Below, one piece after another: positions 1-8,236 of a DNA stretch of 64,000 bases (positions are counted from its first letter, which is position 1; each line of letters opens with the position of its first letter). A program made the translations under genes and the position numbers. This DNA comes from Drosophila miranda (lineage: Eukaryota > Arthropoda > Insecta > Diptera > Drosophilidae), in contig NC_046676.1 in the NCBI RefSeq assembly GCF_003369915.1, positions 23,746,001 to 23,810,000 on the forward strand, written 5' to 3'. A model generated the notes under the pieces. The model did no database searches and was not told the origin of the DNA. It was given only the letters and a program-made list of their open reading frames with translations.

Positions 1-1783
1 CGGTGGCGACTCCTCGTAGCAGACATGGGGGCCGTAGTCAAAGGAATCCGTGCTATCCACGGCGGGCATGCCGCGACGATGGAAACAGTTGATGGGACAG
101 GAGGGCATACACGGCTTGTAGGGCTTCTCCACAGAGGCCATCTTCTTGATCTTGACGGCGTTGCAGTAGATCTGGTTGCGAGCATCCCGCTGGTTCTCGC
201 GGCACATCTCCGCCTGGTCGTACTTGCGATAGGCGAGATCCGCCTGGGCGTGATACCCCGGCCAGCAGTAGTCCCGCAGCTTGCTGCGCTTCACGATACC
301 TCTGTCCGGCTGCACATCTAAATTGTTTGACCGCGCATAGCGCTCGACGGCGGTGGCAATGGGGTAGAGGGGGCGGCCAAGCTTGCGGGACTGCTCCATG
401 ACCTCGACGGCCTGCGCGTAAAACTTCTTGTCCTCCAGGAGGTAGGGATCGTCGTCGCAGGCAGAAATGCGCATCAGCTCCTGCTGGCGCTGCTCCAAGA
501 ACTCCTCCCTCTGGCGGTGGAGGATGTCGCGCACCTCGGCCGTCACCCTGTCGCGGTTCCGTTGCTCGGATATCTCAAAGTGCCGGTTGGCCTCAGCGTT
601 CTTCAGCCGGCGGGCCACCTCGAAACGTTGCAGCTCCCGCTCTCGCTTGAGCTTCTCTTCAGCCTCCCGCTTCTCCACCAGCTGGTAGGCCTTGCGCTGC
701 TTGGCCAGCTCCTCCAGCTCGCACTGGCGACGCGCCTCGTCCACCTGCGTCTCGAATTCGTAGCGATCCTCCAGGTTGGCCTGGCGCTCCTCCAGCTTCT
801 TCTTGCCAGCCTGCTGCAGTCGGCAGACGCGCACCGCACGCTCCTCGCGTTCGCGCTGCTGTTTCGCACGGGTCTCCTTTATGTGGGCGTTGTAGCGGCC
901 ATCCAGTTGCCGCGTGGCTACCTGGTAGACGCAGTTGCGTCGATCATCGATCACGTCGCAAATGCGCTCATCTGTTGGGGTGGGGGATTGAGGTTTATTT
1001 TGCACACTTCTCTAAGAGTTCGATGTGGGACTCACGCTCTTCTATCTCAGCCTTCTCCCTCAGGGAATCGCGGTAGGCCTTGCGATTGAACTCAATGCTG
1101 CGTGCCTTCCTCTCCTTGAAGGCCTTCTCCTCCTTGTCCTGCAGGCACTTGTACTGCGCCCGCTCCACCACCTCGTCAAAGAGGCGCTGCTCCTTTTCAG
1201 CCGCCATGAGTTTTCGCTTCGTTTCCACGTCCTGAATGATGGCGAGACGAACGGCTTGTCGCTTCTCCTCCTCCTTGGCCGCAAGCTCCTCCTCGGTGAT
1301 GTTAGTAAAGGGTATGAGCACCTCCGGACACATGATCTCATCCTGCTCCTGCTGGCGACGGGCGTCCTCGGCGATTTCCCTGTTAAGCGCCTCATTGAAG
1401 CCCCGCTGATGGAGCATCTCGCTCTCGAGCAGTGCCTGATGCAGAGCCCGATGTCCCGGCTTCAATTGGTCGAGAATATTGTTGGCCCGCAGGATCCGCT
1501 CCTTGCGCAAACGCTCTTCGATTTTCTTGCTCTCCTGCGGCTCGACCGCGACGACTGGCGTCAGAGCCACGTTGGACTTCTCCTCCGCCTTGTGGGTGAC
1601 CATGCCCTCAAAGTAGCTGCACAGCAGATCGTTGCCCTCCTTGAGGTACTGTCGGTACCGCCGTTCCTCCTCGACATCCGCCAGCTGGGCGTGCTTCTGC
1701 TTCTGCTGGGCCCGCGACTGGATAGCCTCATAGCGCTTGGCCGACACCACGACGGGATGTACCTGGAACCGTGGCCTGTGCAT
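1..1783 (-). CDS. CFAP210 (CCDC173)-like axonemal coiled-coil protein, 3' end off the window
   Basis: Two exons are visible: 1783-1036 and 971 to the left edge, separated by a 64-bp intron (972-1035, GTGAGT donor, CCCAACAG acceptor, phase 1). Reading through the intron hits a stop about 15 codons on; splicing opens the frame to position 1, giving at least 572 residues. I start at the ATG at 1783 because an in-frame stop lies at 1808-1810 with no ATG between. The protein is almost all charged coiled coil (E/K/R/Q rich), as in the trichohyalin-plectin-homology family. A segment near residue 130 (HRALHQALLESEMLHQR) resembles the 'LHRALLLTEVL' stretch I recall from CCDC173/CFAP210, a microtubule inner protein of motile cilia. 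In a fly this would act in the sperm tail or chordotonal cilia. CFAP45 or CFAP53 relatives remain possible. The far C-terminal part is Cys/Pro richer. Confidence 0.7.
972..1035 (-). other. Intron of the CFAP210-like gene
   Basis: The donor GTGAGT lies at 1035-1030 and the acceptor CAG at 974-972. It splits a codon after its first base (C|AT). The unspliced frame appears to end in a short tail at about 995, which is intron sequence and not protein. Confidence 0.8.
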
Positions 1784-1801
1784 GTTCTCTGTGCGGAACA
1801 C

Positions 1802-1990
1802 GGGCGATCAATTTCGAGATATATAAGATGTCAGTTCAGTGTGTAATTTGATTTCACAGAAGCGAATGGAAATTGTATTTATTTTGAAATGACATTAAAT
1901 CAAACGAATGATATGCTGTGGAATTGTCAATGGCCAATGGCTTAGAGCTGCTTTCCATCAGTCGAACTTGCAAAAGGGAACTTGCTCCAC
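1802..1990. other. Upstream region of the CFAP210-like gene
   Basis: AT-rich spacer between the CFAP210-like start codon and the first dispersed repeat. A TATATATC-like run lies at about 1820-1828 on the minus strand, but I cannot assign a transcription start. Nothing else is seen. Confidence 0.4.
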
Positions 1991-1994
1991 CTTG

Positions 1995-2290
1995 ATGGTA
2001 GTTTCAATCATTATACCCATTATATCATTATAGAGTGTGTAGGGGTATTAGTTAAGGGTGAAAATGTATGGAATCCACAATTTTTAGGATACGACCAGCC
2101 TGTTGATTATAGATTAGAACGGGTCGTTTGTTGTGGGTGCGGTCGTGGTTAACATCTCTTTCTCTCTACATTTTTTCAATCTCATTGTATAATTAAAAGC
2201 TCACATATACACTGACTGACTGAGTACCGGGTATAAAAGTAGAGCTACGGCCCTTGCCACGGCTCAAAAGGCTACCGCTCGTTAGAGTTT
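1995..2290. repeat. DINE/INE-1-like dispersed repeat, copy A
   Basis: The segment contains 'ttatacccattata', 'gtaggggtatta' and 'gagtaccgggtataaaag', the signature ends of Drosophila DINE-1/INE-1-type elements. Its right part (about 2195-2245: agctcacatatac...gagtaccgggtataaaagt) matches the reverse complement of 5595-5645. Copies A and B are therefore inverted repeats around the DUF1091 cluster. Exact ends cannot be set by eye. Confidence 0.55.
2232..2239 (+). promoter_or_regulatory. TATA-like box TATAAAAG inside repeat copy A
   Basis: TATAAAAG lies about 190 bp upstream of the first DUF1091 start codon, in the correct orientation. It is part of the DINE-like repeat end, so it may be incidental or a transposon-supplied promoter element. 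Confidence 0.25.
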
Positions 2291-2425
2291 TATGGTAATG
2301 ACTTTTACTTTATAAATCTATAGTTAATGTTCATTTTTTAATCTATTTTACATTGCTATGGCACCATTGGTAAAAACAATCCCGATTATGTGAACAGACC
2401 ACATTTCTAGCTGCTGCCGAACAGA

Positions 2426-3058
2426 ATGAACGCTAAGTTGCTCGGGTGTGGGTTTTTACTGTTTTCTGCCTTCCTGGTTTGTAGTGTAAGATATTATAAC
2501 CCATCGAAAATAAGTTTCAAGCTAAAAAGCAACGTGTTTCAGGAGGCACCCTTCGTTAAAATGACAAATGCCAAGTGTCCGTCGTACAACAAATCGTGGG
2601 TGGAGGTCCACTATTGTCGCCTGAAGGCCTACTCCCGGAACAAGACCAGTTTGAATATAAATGCCACCTTCCTACATCCCGCAAACAATATCTTTCTCCG
2701 ACTTAAATTGATGAAGAGGGCCAATGGCTATAAGCCATTTCTTTGGGACTTCACCTTTGACGCCTGCGAATTCATGAGGAAACGGAATCAGCCGGTGGCC
2801 AAGATTGTCTGGAATCTAATCAAGGATGTTTCCACAGTGAATCACACCTGTCCTTATGTTGTATGTGTTGAGTGTTTGTTCTTAATCTTCAGTCTCTGAT
2901 GCATTAATCTAAAGGGTTTGCAGACTGTTAGTGATTTCCACCGCGTTGAAATACCCCTCCCAATGCCAACTGGGGAATATCTTATTTTGATAACTTGGAT
3001 ATTCGATGGCAAGCCGCAGTTTTCAACAGATGTCTACTTCACATTTGTGGAGGATTAG
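2426..3058 (+). CDS. DUF1091-family secreted protein, copy 1
   Basis: Three exons: 2426-2485, 2543-2860 and 2924-3058, all phase 0, encoding 170 residues. Intron 1 (2486-2542, GTAAGA...TTTCAG) is a multiple of three and lacks a stop, so it can be mistaken for coding; copy 2 shows that it is spliced. Intron 2 is 2861-2923 (GTATGT...TTTGCAG). Exon 1 is a 20-residue signal peptide. The rest has DUF1091 hallmarks: CPSYNKSW, HYCRLKAYSRNKT, the LKLMKRANGYKPFLWDFTFDAC block, FMRKRNQP and the C-terminal PTGEYLILITW...FSTDVYFTF segment. The fold is thought to be an ML-like lipid-binding domain; the role is unknown for most members. Exon 2 is nearly identical to that of copy 2. Confidence 0.85.
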
Positions 3059-3221
3059 GGCACAAGGCGTGAACAAATTGTTTTCACTGATGTAATTGTC
3101 CAAGTGACTTATGGATTAAAAATGATACTGCTGATTTCCCAAAATAATTTGATGTTTACTTGGAAACAATTTGTTTTTTGACTGTCATTGTTTGACCATC
3201 GATGGCTCAGCGTTTATTAGG
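3055..3221. other. Spacer downstream of DUF1091 copy 1
   Basis: AT-rich sequence carrying the 3' end of copy 1. I see no AATAAA; the nearest look-alike is 'attaaaaatg' at about 3115. The dead DUF1091 copy becomes recognisable from about 3222. Confidence 0.4.
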
Positions 3222-3297
3222 AGAAAAGATCAGCCTAATCAAGGACGTGTCCACCCTGAACCAAAGATAATATAAACAGTACACATGTATTTACTCA

Positions 3298-4230
3298 TTA
3301 TAGTAGCTCTTTGTAGCGAATGGTATTCATCTTACAGGAAACAAACTGGATTTCAAATGTGCCATAATAAGAGATGGCACCCCACACCATTATACCCCCT
3401 CACGACTATGACGACGGGTCAAATGATGTTCTTTCTTTCTTAAATCATGAAAGTGATAATTAAACCCATCTGGTCCATCCAAATTAATTTTCATCAGAAA
3501 TAAACGGTTTGGTACCATCCGGTTTTCCATGTCATATGATCCCGAGCAAAAAGAGAGCGAGTTTTTTTACGAACGTCAGTAGGTGGTGGTTTTTTTTGTA
3601 TTTTTAATCTCTTTAGATGTTTTGCGTTTTGTATCACTCGGCGCACAGTTGCTATACTAGCTTTAACTTCCAAATTTGATCGAATTTTAGCCGCAGAGCA
3701 CGTTGAGTTTGAGTCTTCTCGCAGAATTCTTCGCGTTTCCCAAGGCTTTTCTGTTGGGAGCTTTCATATTATTTCCATAATTTGATGGATTTCCTAAGAA
3801 ATGAGATAAAACAGACTGGCTTTTACTAACTTTTTCGGCTATCTGCCTGGTTGTAAGGTATGCCAATATTTTAGCTTTTTCCTCCGTTGTTAGAGCTTTA
3901 CCACGACCCATTCTATATTGAAATAATTGAAAAGTGCAAGAGGTATTTAAATGAAACTTTTGGCGTGTACAGCTTTTCAGTAACTGAAGCCGCAGCCTCT
4001 GAGTCTATTCTAATGATCGCCTAAAAAGCTAATTTTTCGGCATACGGTGAAGCAAAATGGAAATAAATCATAACTGTAAAATTTCTGCATTCCACTCTCA
4101 TTCCCCTATTTTGTCAACTATACTGCTTTAACAAACACAACAAAAATTTCGTCGAAAGCTTAACTTACAAATGAGAGAATCGAAGTGTAAAACCAAAAAT
4201 TCATTGAGTCTATTCTATTGATCGGCAGTG
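3298..4230 (-). pseudogene. Broken Tc3-like (Tc1/mariner) transposase relic
   Basis: On the minus strand, an ATG at 3911 begins a 74-residue N-terminal HTH region (MGRGKALTTEEKAKI..., RQIAEKVSKS, NPSNYG, APNRKAL) like the DNA-binding domain of Tc3 transposase. Homology then continues through stops and frameshifts: ATVRRVIQNAKHLKRLK and FARDHMTW (about 3530-3650), then INLDGPDGF, HDLRK and GGVMVWGAISYYGTFEIQFV (about 3340-3460). The catalytic SDE stretch is destroyed by stops. The region 3912-4230 is the element's 5' non-coding part, ending at about 4229 near 'gatcggcagtgta'. The 3' part is truncated near 3298. The element is dead. Confidence 0.7.
4000..4228 (-). repeat. Two direct copies of a subterminal motif in the Tc3-like relic
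   Basis: Read on the minus strand, GATCAATAGAATAGACTCA (about 4204-4222) and GATCATTAGAATAGACTCA (about 3998-4016) differ at one base and lie about 200 bp apart. Paired direct repeats in a long terminal repeat are the usual transposase-binding layout of Tc3-, Minos- or Paris-like elements. Confidence 0.45.
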
Positions 4231-4745
4231 TATTTTATTATTGTATATTAATGGATATAAGAGGATATAAGAAACATGGCATTTATTGTATTGTGGGAAA
4301 GCCTCTTCAAATAGTTCCATAGTCCCTAATGAATTCTAAAGTAAGTGTCGTATGCTTCGACAGCGCCGTCATAAGAAACCAATTCAAGCAGGCACACCTT
4401 AAATGTATGAGAATCGTGCTCACACATACAGTTAAATCCCAGAGTCATACATAGAACGAGAGCACGGCTGGCTCTAGAGCGCTGTCTCTCTCTGAAATTT
4501 TCTAGACAGCCTGGAGCCAGTTCTAGAAACAGGCGGAAGAAATCGAGCACAAAAATGTTGTACTCCTCTTACTATTTATATTGTCTTTGCCTGAACCATA
4601 TACATAGGTACAAATGGTATATGCTAAGGGCTCACTTCAGAGTTTCTCACCTCACATCTGACCAACTGGAGAGTATACCTCTCATATCTATAGAAAACCG
4701 GAGTTTGCTATTAATGTTCACTTCAAATTTGAAGAGGATTTATGG

Positions 4746-4893
4746 GCAATATTTTGTTCATTCAACAAAGTTTAATTGGCCAGGTTAATTAGGTAGCAGA
4801 TCGACTACCATACAACAAATAGTTTCGCTATCCAACCATCAACATCGAAGTTCTTCTATCGGTAGTCGTAAGCAGCAGCTCGGACCGGAAGCA
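4746..4893. other. Upstream region of DUF1091 copy 2
   Basis: Short spacer between the dead DUF1091 copy and copy 2. No TATA box is evident. 'cagcagctcgg...gaagcaATG' resembles 'agctgctgccgaacagaATG' before copy 1 only loosely. Confidence 0.35.
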
Positions 4894-5535
4894 ATGAACT
4901 ATAAACTGCTCTCTTTTGGAATGGTTTTGTTTGCCATCTTTCTCATTGGCAGTGTAAGGTTCTATACTCGTATCTAATCGGAAATAATCTTCAAACTAAT
5001 AAGCAACGTGTTTCAGGAGGCACCCTTCGTTAAAATGACAAATGCCAAGTGTCCGTCGTACAACAAATCGTGGGTGGAGGTCCACTATTGTCGCCTGAAG
5101 GCCTACTCCCGGAACAAGACCAGTTTGAATATAAATGCCACCTTCCTACATCCCGCAAACAATATCTTTCTCCGACTTAAATTGATGAAGAGGGCCAATG
5201 GCTATAAGCCATTTCTTTGGGACTTCACCTTTGACGCCTGCGAATTCATGAGGAAACGGAATCAGCCGGTGGCCAAGATTGTCTGGAATCTAATCAAGGA
5301 CGTTTCCACAGTGAATCACACCTGTCCTTATGTTGTATGTGTTGAGTGTTTGTTCTTAATCTTCAGTCTCTGATGCATTAATCTAAAGGGTTTGCAGACC
5401 GTTAGTGATTTCCACCGAATTGAAGTACCCGTCCCAATGCCAACTGGGGAATATCTTATTTTGATAACTTGGACATTCGATGGCAAGCCGCAGTTTTCCA
5501 CAGATGTCTATTTCACATATGTGGAGGATCCGTAG
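4894..5535 (+). CDS. DUF1091-family secreted protein, copy 2
   Basis: Three exons: 4894-4953, 5017-5334 and 5398-5535, all phase 0, encoding 171 residues. Intron 1 (4954-5016, GTAAGG...TTTCAG) contains an in-frame TAA, so it must be removed; an apparent start inside it at 5008 is not real. Intron 2 is 5335-5397. The signal peptide (MNYKLLSFGMVLFAIFLIGS) differs strongly from copy 1. The exon 2 protein is identical to copy 1 and the nucleotides differ at one silent site (5301). Exon 3 differs by about nine substitutions and ends ED-P. Domain content is as for copy 1: CPSYNKSW, FTFDACEFMRKRN and C-terminal VYFTYVED. The partial identity pattern indicates gene conversion. Confidence 0.85.
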
Positions 5536-5589
5536 CCGAACAGCTGAACTTGAACTAATGAATTAAATCAAAATGAGGGGGGCCATTGC

Positions 5590-5825
5590 AGGGGCTTAAC
5601 TTTATTACCCGGTATTCAGTATATATATATGTATGTGAGCTTATTTATGTTATTTACACAATATAATTGATATGTCCTTTGGTTGGTATAGCTGTTATTG
5701 CCTCAGAGAACAAGGCGTCAAAGAAGACGGTCGGGCAGTCCAATGCAGACGTGGTACACAAGTCCAATTTAATCAAATTTATTATATACCCCTAAACTCT
5801 TCGAGTAGCGGGTATAACACAGCGT
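5590..5825. repeat. DINE/INE-1-like dispersed repeat, copy B (inverted relative to A)
   Basis: The segment runs from 'ttattacccggtattcag' (about 5601) to 'tatacccctaaactcttcgagtagcgggtataac' (about 5785-5819). The latter is the reverse complement of the usual 'ttatacccgytactcgaagagt...ggggtata' start. The reverse complement of 5595-5645 aligns with 2195-2245 of copy A. Confidence 0.6.
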
Positions 5826-5900
5826 ATGGTCGCTTATGAAGTGATTAATCGAACCGTTCAACCACAAAGATAGATTGTGCGTTAAATTACTCTAAGCTAA

Positions 5901-5938
5901 GCATATTATAATATACGATAAGTTTTCGTATAATATGC
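5901..5938. repeat. AT-rich imperfect hairpin
   Basis: GCATATTATA(ATATA)CGA at 5901-5918 is complementary to TCGTATAATATGC at 5926-5938, with a 7-base loop and a small bulge. It is followed by the palindrome ATATGCGCATAT and further 'cgtataat' repeats. It is capable of forming a cruciform; no function is assignable. Confidence 0.5.
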
Positions 5939-5959
5939 GCATATTCGTATAATTCGTAT

Positions 5960-8032
5960 AATCTTTGTTTGTAAATCGTCATCAAACTTTTTGAAACTGC
6001 TCCACAGGATAGAACGCGTCGGCTGCTGTGCCAAGCTATGCCGCAATTATATGAACCCCAATTAGCGTTAATAAAATTAAGCGAAACCTTGTGAGAGGAG
6101 GGCCAGGCCGGGAAACGGTGCCTCCAAATGGTGCAAAATCCAATCCCCGTCGGGCGTCAAATTATACAGAAAACTCTGATGGCGGGAAAATGGGAATCGG
6201 AGAAAGAAAAACAAGAACTGTGTGCGGACCGGACCGGACCGAACCGGACCGAAAGCGGTGGAAAGTTGACTTTCATGCAAAAAGTTTTTTACCCTCACGC
6301 AGAATCTAAGGCTGCTGCTGTCGCAGGCGGCATGCGGCATGCGGCATTCGGCAGCCGGTAGGCGTGGTCAGACGGCAAACACCGGCGATTATTGTTACAA
6401 AGTGCAGCGGAGCGAGTAATTTTTTCGAGGCATGAGAGAAGAGTCCACATTCAAATTTGGATTCAGATTCGGATTCAGATTCAGTTTGAGATTCAAATTG
6501 CCAAAGAAGCCGCGGCCCCTAGGGGATTGGGGCAGGAGGAGCGGAGCGAATGCGGCTTCTGAAAATTGTTTTGTGAAAATTAGTTTTTCAACTTTTCCTG
6601 TGCGTTTCCCTTGCACTTCTTTCGCTGCTCCTTTTGTCGGTATTTTTTGCTCGTCCGCTGTTGTGTGGCCAAATGAAAATTTGAACGCAGTTTGCGATAT
6701 TAATTTGCATTTTGGGCATCACTGGGCCGCCACGCTGTCATCTGGGGCAAAGGGGGCAGGGAGAGTTTTTTGAGGCGCAATAAAAATCAAATTTGAATAA
6801 TTTTTAATTTATTTAGCTTCGTTTCAGTCGAAGTTTTTCATGGATGTGGATGTGGGTGTTGTGTTTGGGATTTTTATTTTTTTTTTGCTTGTGTTACTTT
6901 TTTGGGATCATTTTGTTGGCTGCCTTTTGTTAAACGGTTTCAATGTAATTGCTATTAGATTACGAGTTCCTTTATATGGGGAAGAGAGATGAAAATTTTT
7001 TAAAGTAGATGAAATATATTGATTTTTGTTTGTAAATAAAACCACTTGTGCCTTTTTGCTTGTTTTCTTGATATTTATTTGGTATTTCCTTTAAATCCAT
7101 TTATACTCGTAGTTATGTATCTTTCGTTGATCCTATGCATATCTATTGTTGTATTTGATAAGGACTAAACTAGAGTTCGCTTAGACAGTAAATTGATTTA
7201 ATTTAACTAATCCGTTATAGCTACAAATTAGAGGATGGTTTAACAATAATTTTACACCGACTAAACTTAAATTCTTGACAATCACAAAGTTAGGATTTGA
7301 TTTTGTTGTTGATTCCGATTCCGATTCGTTAGACAAAGAGTATACTCGTAATTTCAAAAGTATTCAGATTCGATTCGATTGGAGTTAGAGAACTAGGACT
7401 ATGATTAACCACAACGCTTTAAGATCCATATCCATTCATATGCCCGATCCAGAAGAGGGGAACGAATGCTCATAGAGGGGGAAAGGATACACCACAGACA
7501 TACACGTACAGTATCTGAGAGAGGAAAGTCTGACTTCTCCAGTAAAGTTTACATTTTACCCTTCTGGACAGCTTTTTTTCCTTTTGAAAGTCAACCTGGC
7601 TGCCCCGTAGACAATACATTAGCATAATCGTACCTAATTTACACACATAATATCTTTGATTTAGTTAATGCTCACACATACACATGCACATACAACACTC
7701 AACCTTTATTTATCTGCAACCTATCTGGGTGTCTTAGGGTATCACAAACACTGAATGAACACTTACTATGGTTAACATTTGATTTTCATGGCCGATTCCG
7801 ATCCTATCCGATCCGATCCGATCCTATCCAATCTGATTCGATTGAAGATTCGATGGGAAAGTTCTTAGAGCAAAGGATCTACAGCAGGCCAATATTTACG
7901 ATATCTTTGTATTGAAATCCTACATAATAGACGACACACATATTATATTTGCAGAATCTTGCGACAATTAAGATAGACACACACACACTCATTCTATGGT
8001 TAAACCATTTCCCCCGATCAAAGGATTTGTCT
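5960..8032. other. Intergenic/3' UTR region between repeat B and the GPCR
   Basis: No credible gene. The left part has a 'gattcggattcagattca' repeat (6455-6500) and a GGCATGC-type repeat (6325-6355). The AT-rich part 6780-8032 probably includes the long 3' UTR of the minus-strand GPCR; 'ccgatccgatccgatcc' repeats occur near 7800. Open frames here are short and low-complexity. Confidence 0.4.
7705..7710 (-). terminator. Candidate polyadenylation signal of the GPCR gene
   Basis: AATAAA on the minus strand about 320 bp beyond the extended stop. Other AATAAA-like runs occur further left, so usage is uncertain. Confidence 0.25.
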
Positions 8033-8236
8033 TTACTTGCGATACTCGGCCATGGAGGAGGCGGCTGTGACCTCTGGCGGCGGACTGTGGCAAGAGACGC
8101 GGATGCGGTTCAGCCGCAGACTGCTCGTATGGTGGACGCCATGGTGCAGCCGGGCCTGCTGGTGCAGCGGATGGTGCGAGCACTTGGTGACCTGGCGGGC
8201 CCTCTGGCTGGCAAGTATGACGTCCTCTGCGTACTA
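8033..8236 (-). other. Candidate stop-codon readthrough extension of the GPCR
   Basis: Directly after the GPCR TAG (8236-8234) the same frame stays open for exactly 66 codons (8233-8036) to a TAA at 8035-8033. About 82% of the codons end in G or C, with many CTG, CAG, GTC, GCC and AAG, like the upstream exon; AT-rich sequence begins right after the TAA. No splice site is needed. Recoding of this type is common in Drosophila. Other frames are partly open here too, so composition alone does not prove it. Confidence 0.5.

Larger units (their letters stand above)
3262..4589. mobile_element. 1.3-kb DNA transposon with ~20-bp terminal inverted repeats
   Basis: The left end (3262 on) reads CAAAGATAATATAAACAGTA. 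The right end, reverse-complemented from 4589, reads CAAAGACAATATAAATAGTA: 18 of 20 identical, both differences transitions, diverging immediately inside. The target sequence CCTGAAC(C) occurs at 3255-3262 and again at 4590-4597 as a 7-8-bp direct repeat, with the broken DUF1091 frame continuing outside it. The length of the duplication is ambiguous by one base. The TIRs and duplication size suggest a hAT- or P-like superfamily element, not Tc1 (which duplicates TA). It encodes nothing of its own that I can see; a Tc3-like relic is nested inside. Confidence 0.6.
3222..4745 (+). pseudogene. Dead third DUF1091 copy, split by a transposon
   Basis: Two fragments of a DUF1091 gene lie in the same orientation between the live copies. 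Fragment 1 (about 3222-3263) matches the end of exon 2: 'aagat..cctaatcaaggacgtgtccaccctgaacca' reads LIKDVSTLN, as in both intact genes. Fragment 2 (4590-4745) holds a likely old intron acceptor (cacttcag, about 4640) and an exon 3 remnant in frame from 4662: PTGEY, then YRKPEFAINVHFKFEED, where family members have KPxFxTNVYFTFxED. The ITW motif before the KP motif is deleted. The fragments are separated by the 1.3-kb element at 3262-4589. No exon 1 is recognisable. The relic is clearly non-functional. Confidence 0.65.

Noticed and set aside
1784-1801. Upstream extension of the CFAP210-like protein from a GTG
   Set aside because: GTG is not a normal eukaryotic start; the first ATG in frame is at 1783.
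1025-1846. 273-codon plus-strand open frame opposite the CFAP210-like gene
   Set aside because: Antisense shadow of a GC-ending codon-rich exon; leucine-heavy composition with no domain.
4326-4550. 74-codon minus frame inside the TIR element
   Set aside because: No similarity to a transposase or other family; ordinary chance frame.
5008-5016. Apparent start codon of DUF1091 copy 2 just before exon 2
   Set aside because: It lies in intron 1; the exon at 4894-4953 supplies the signal peptide.
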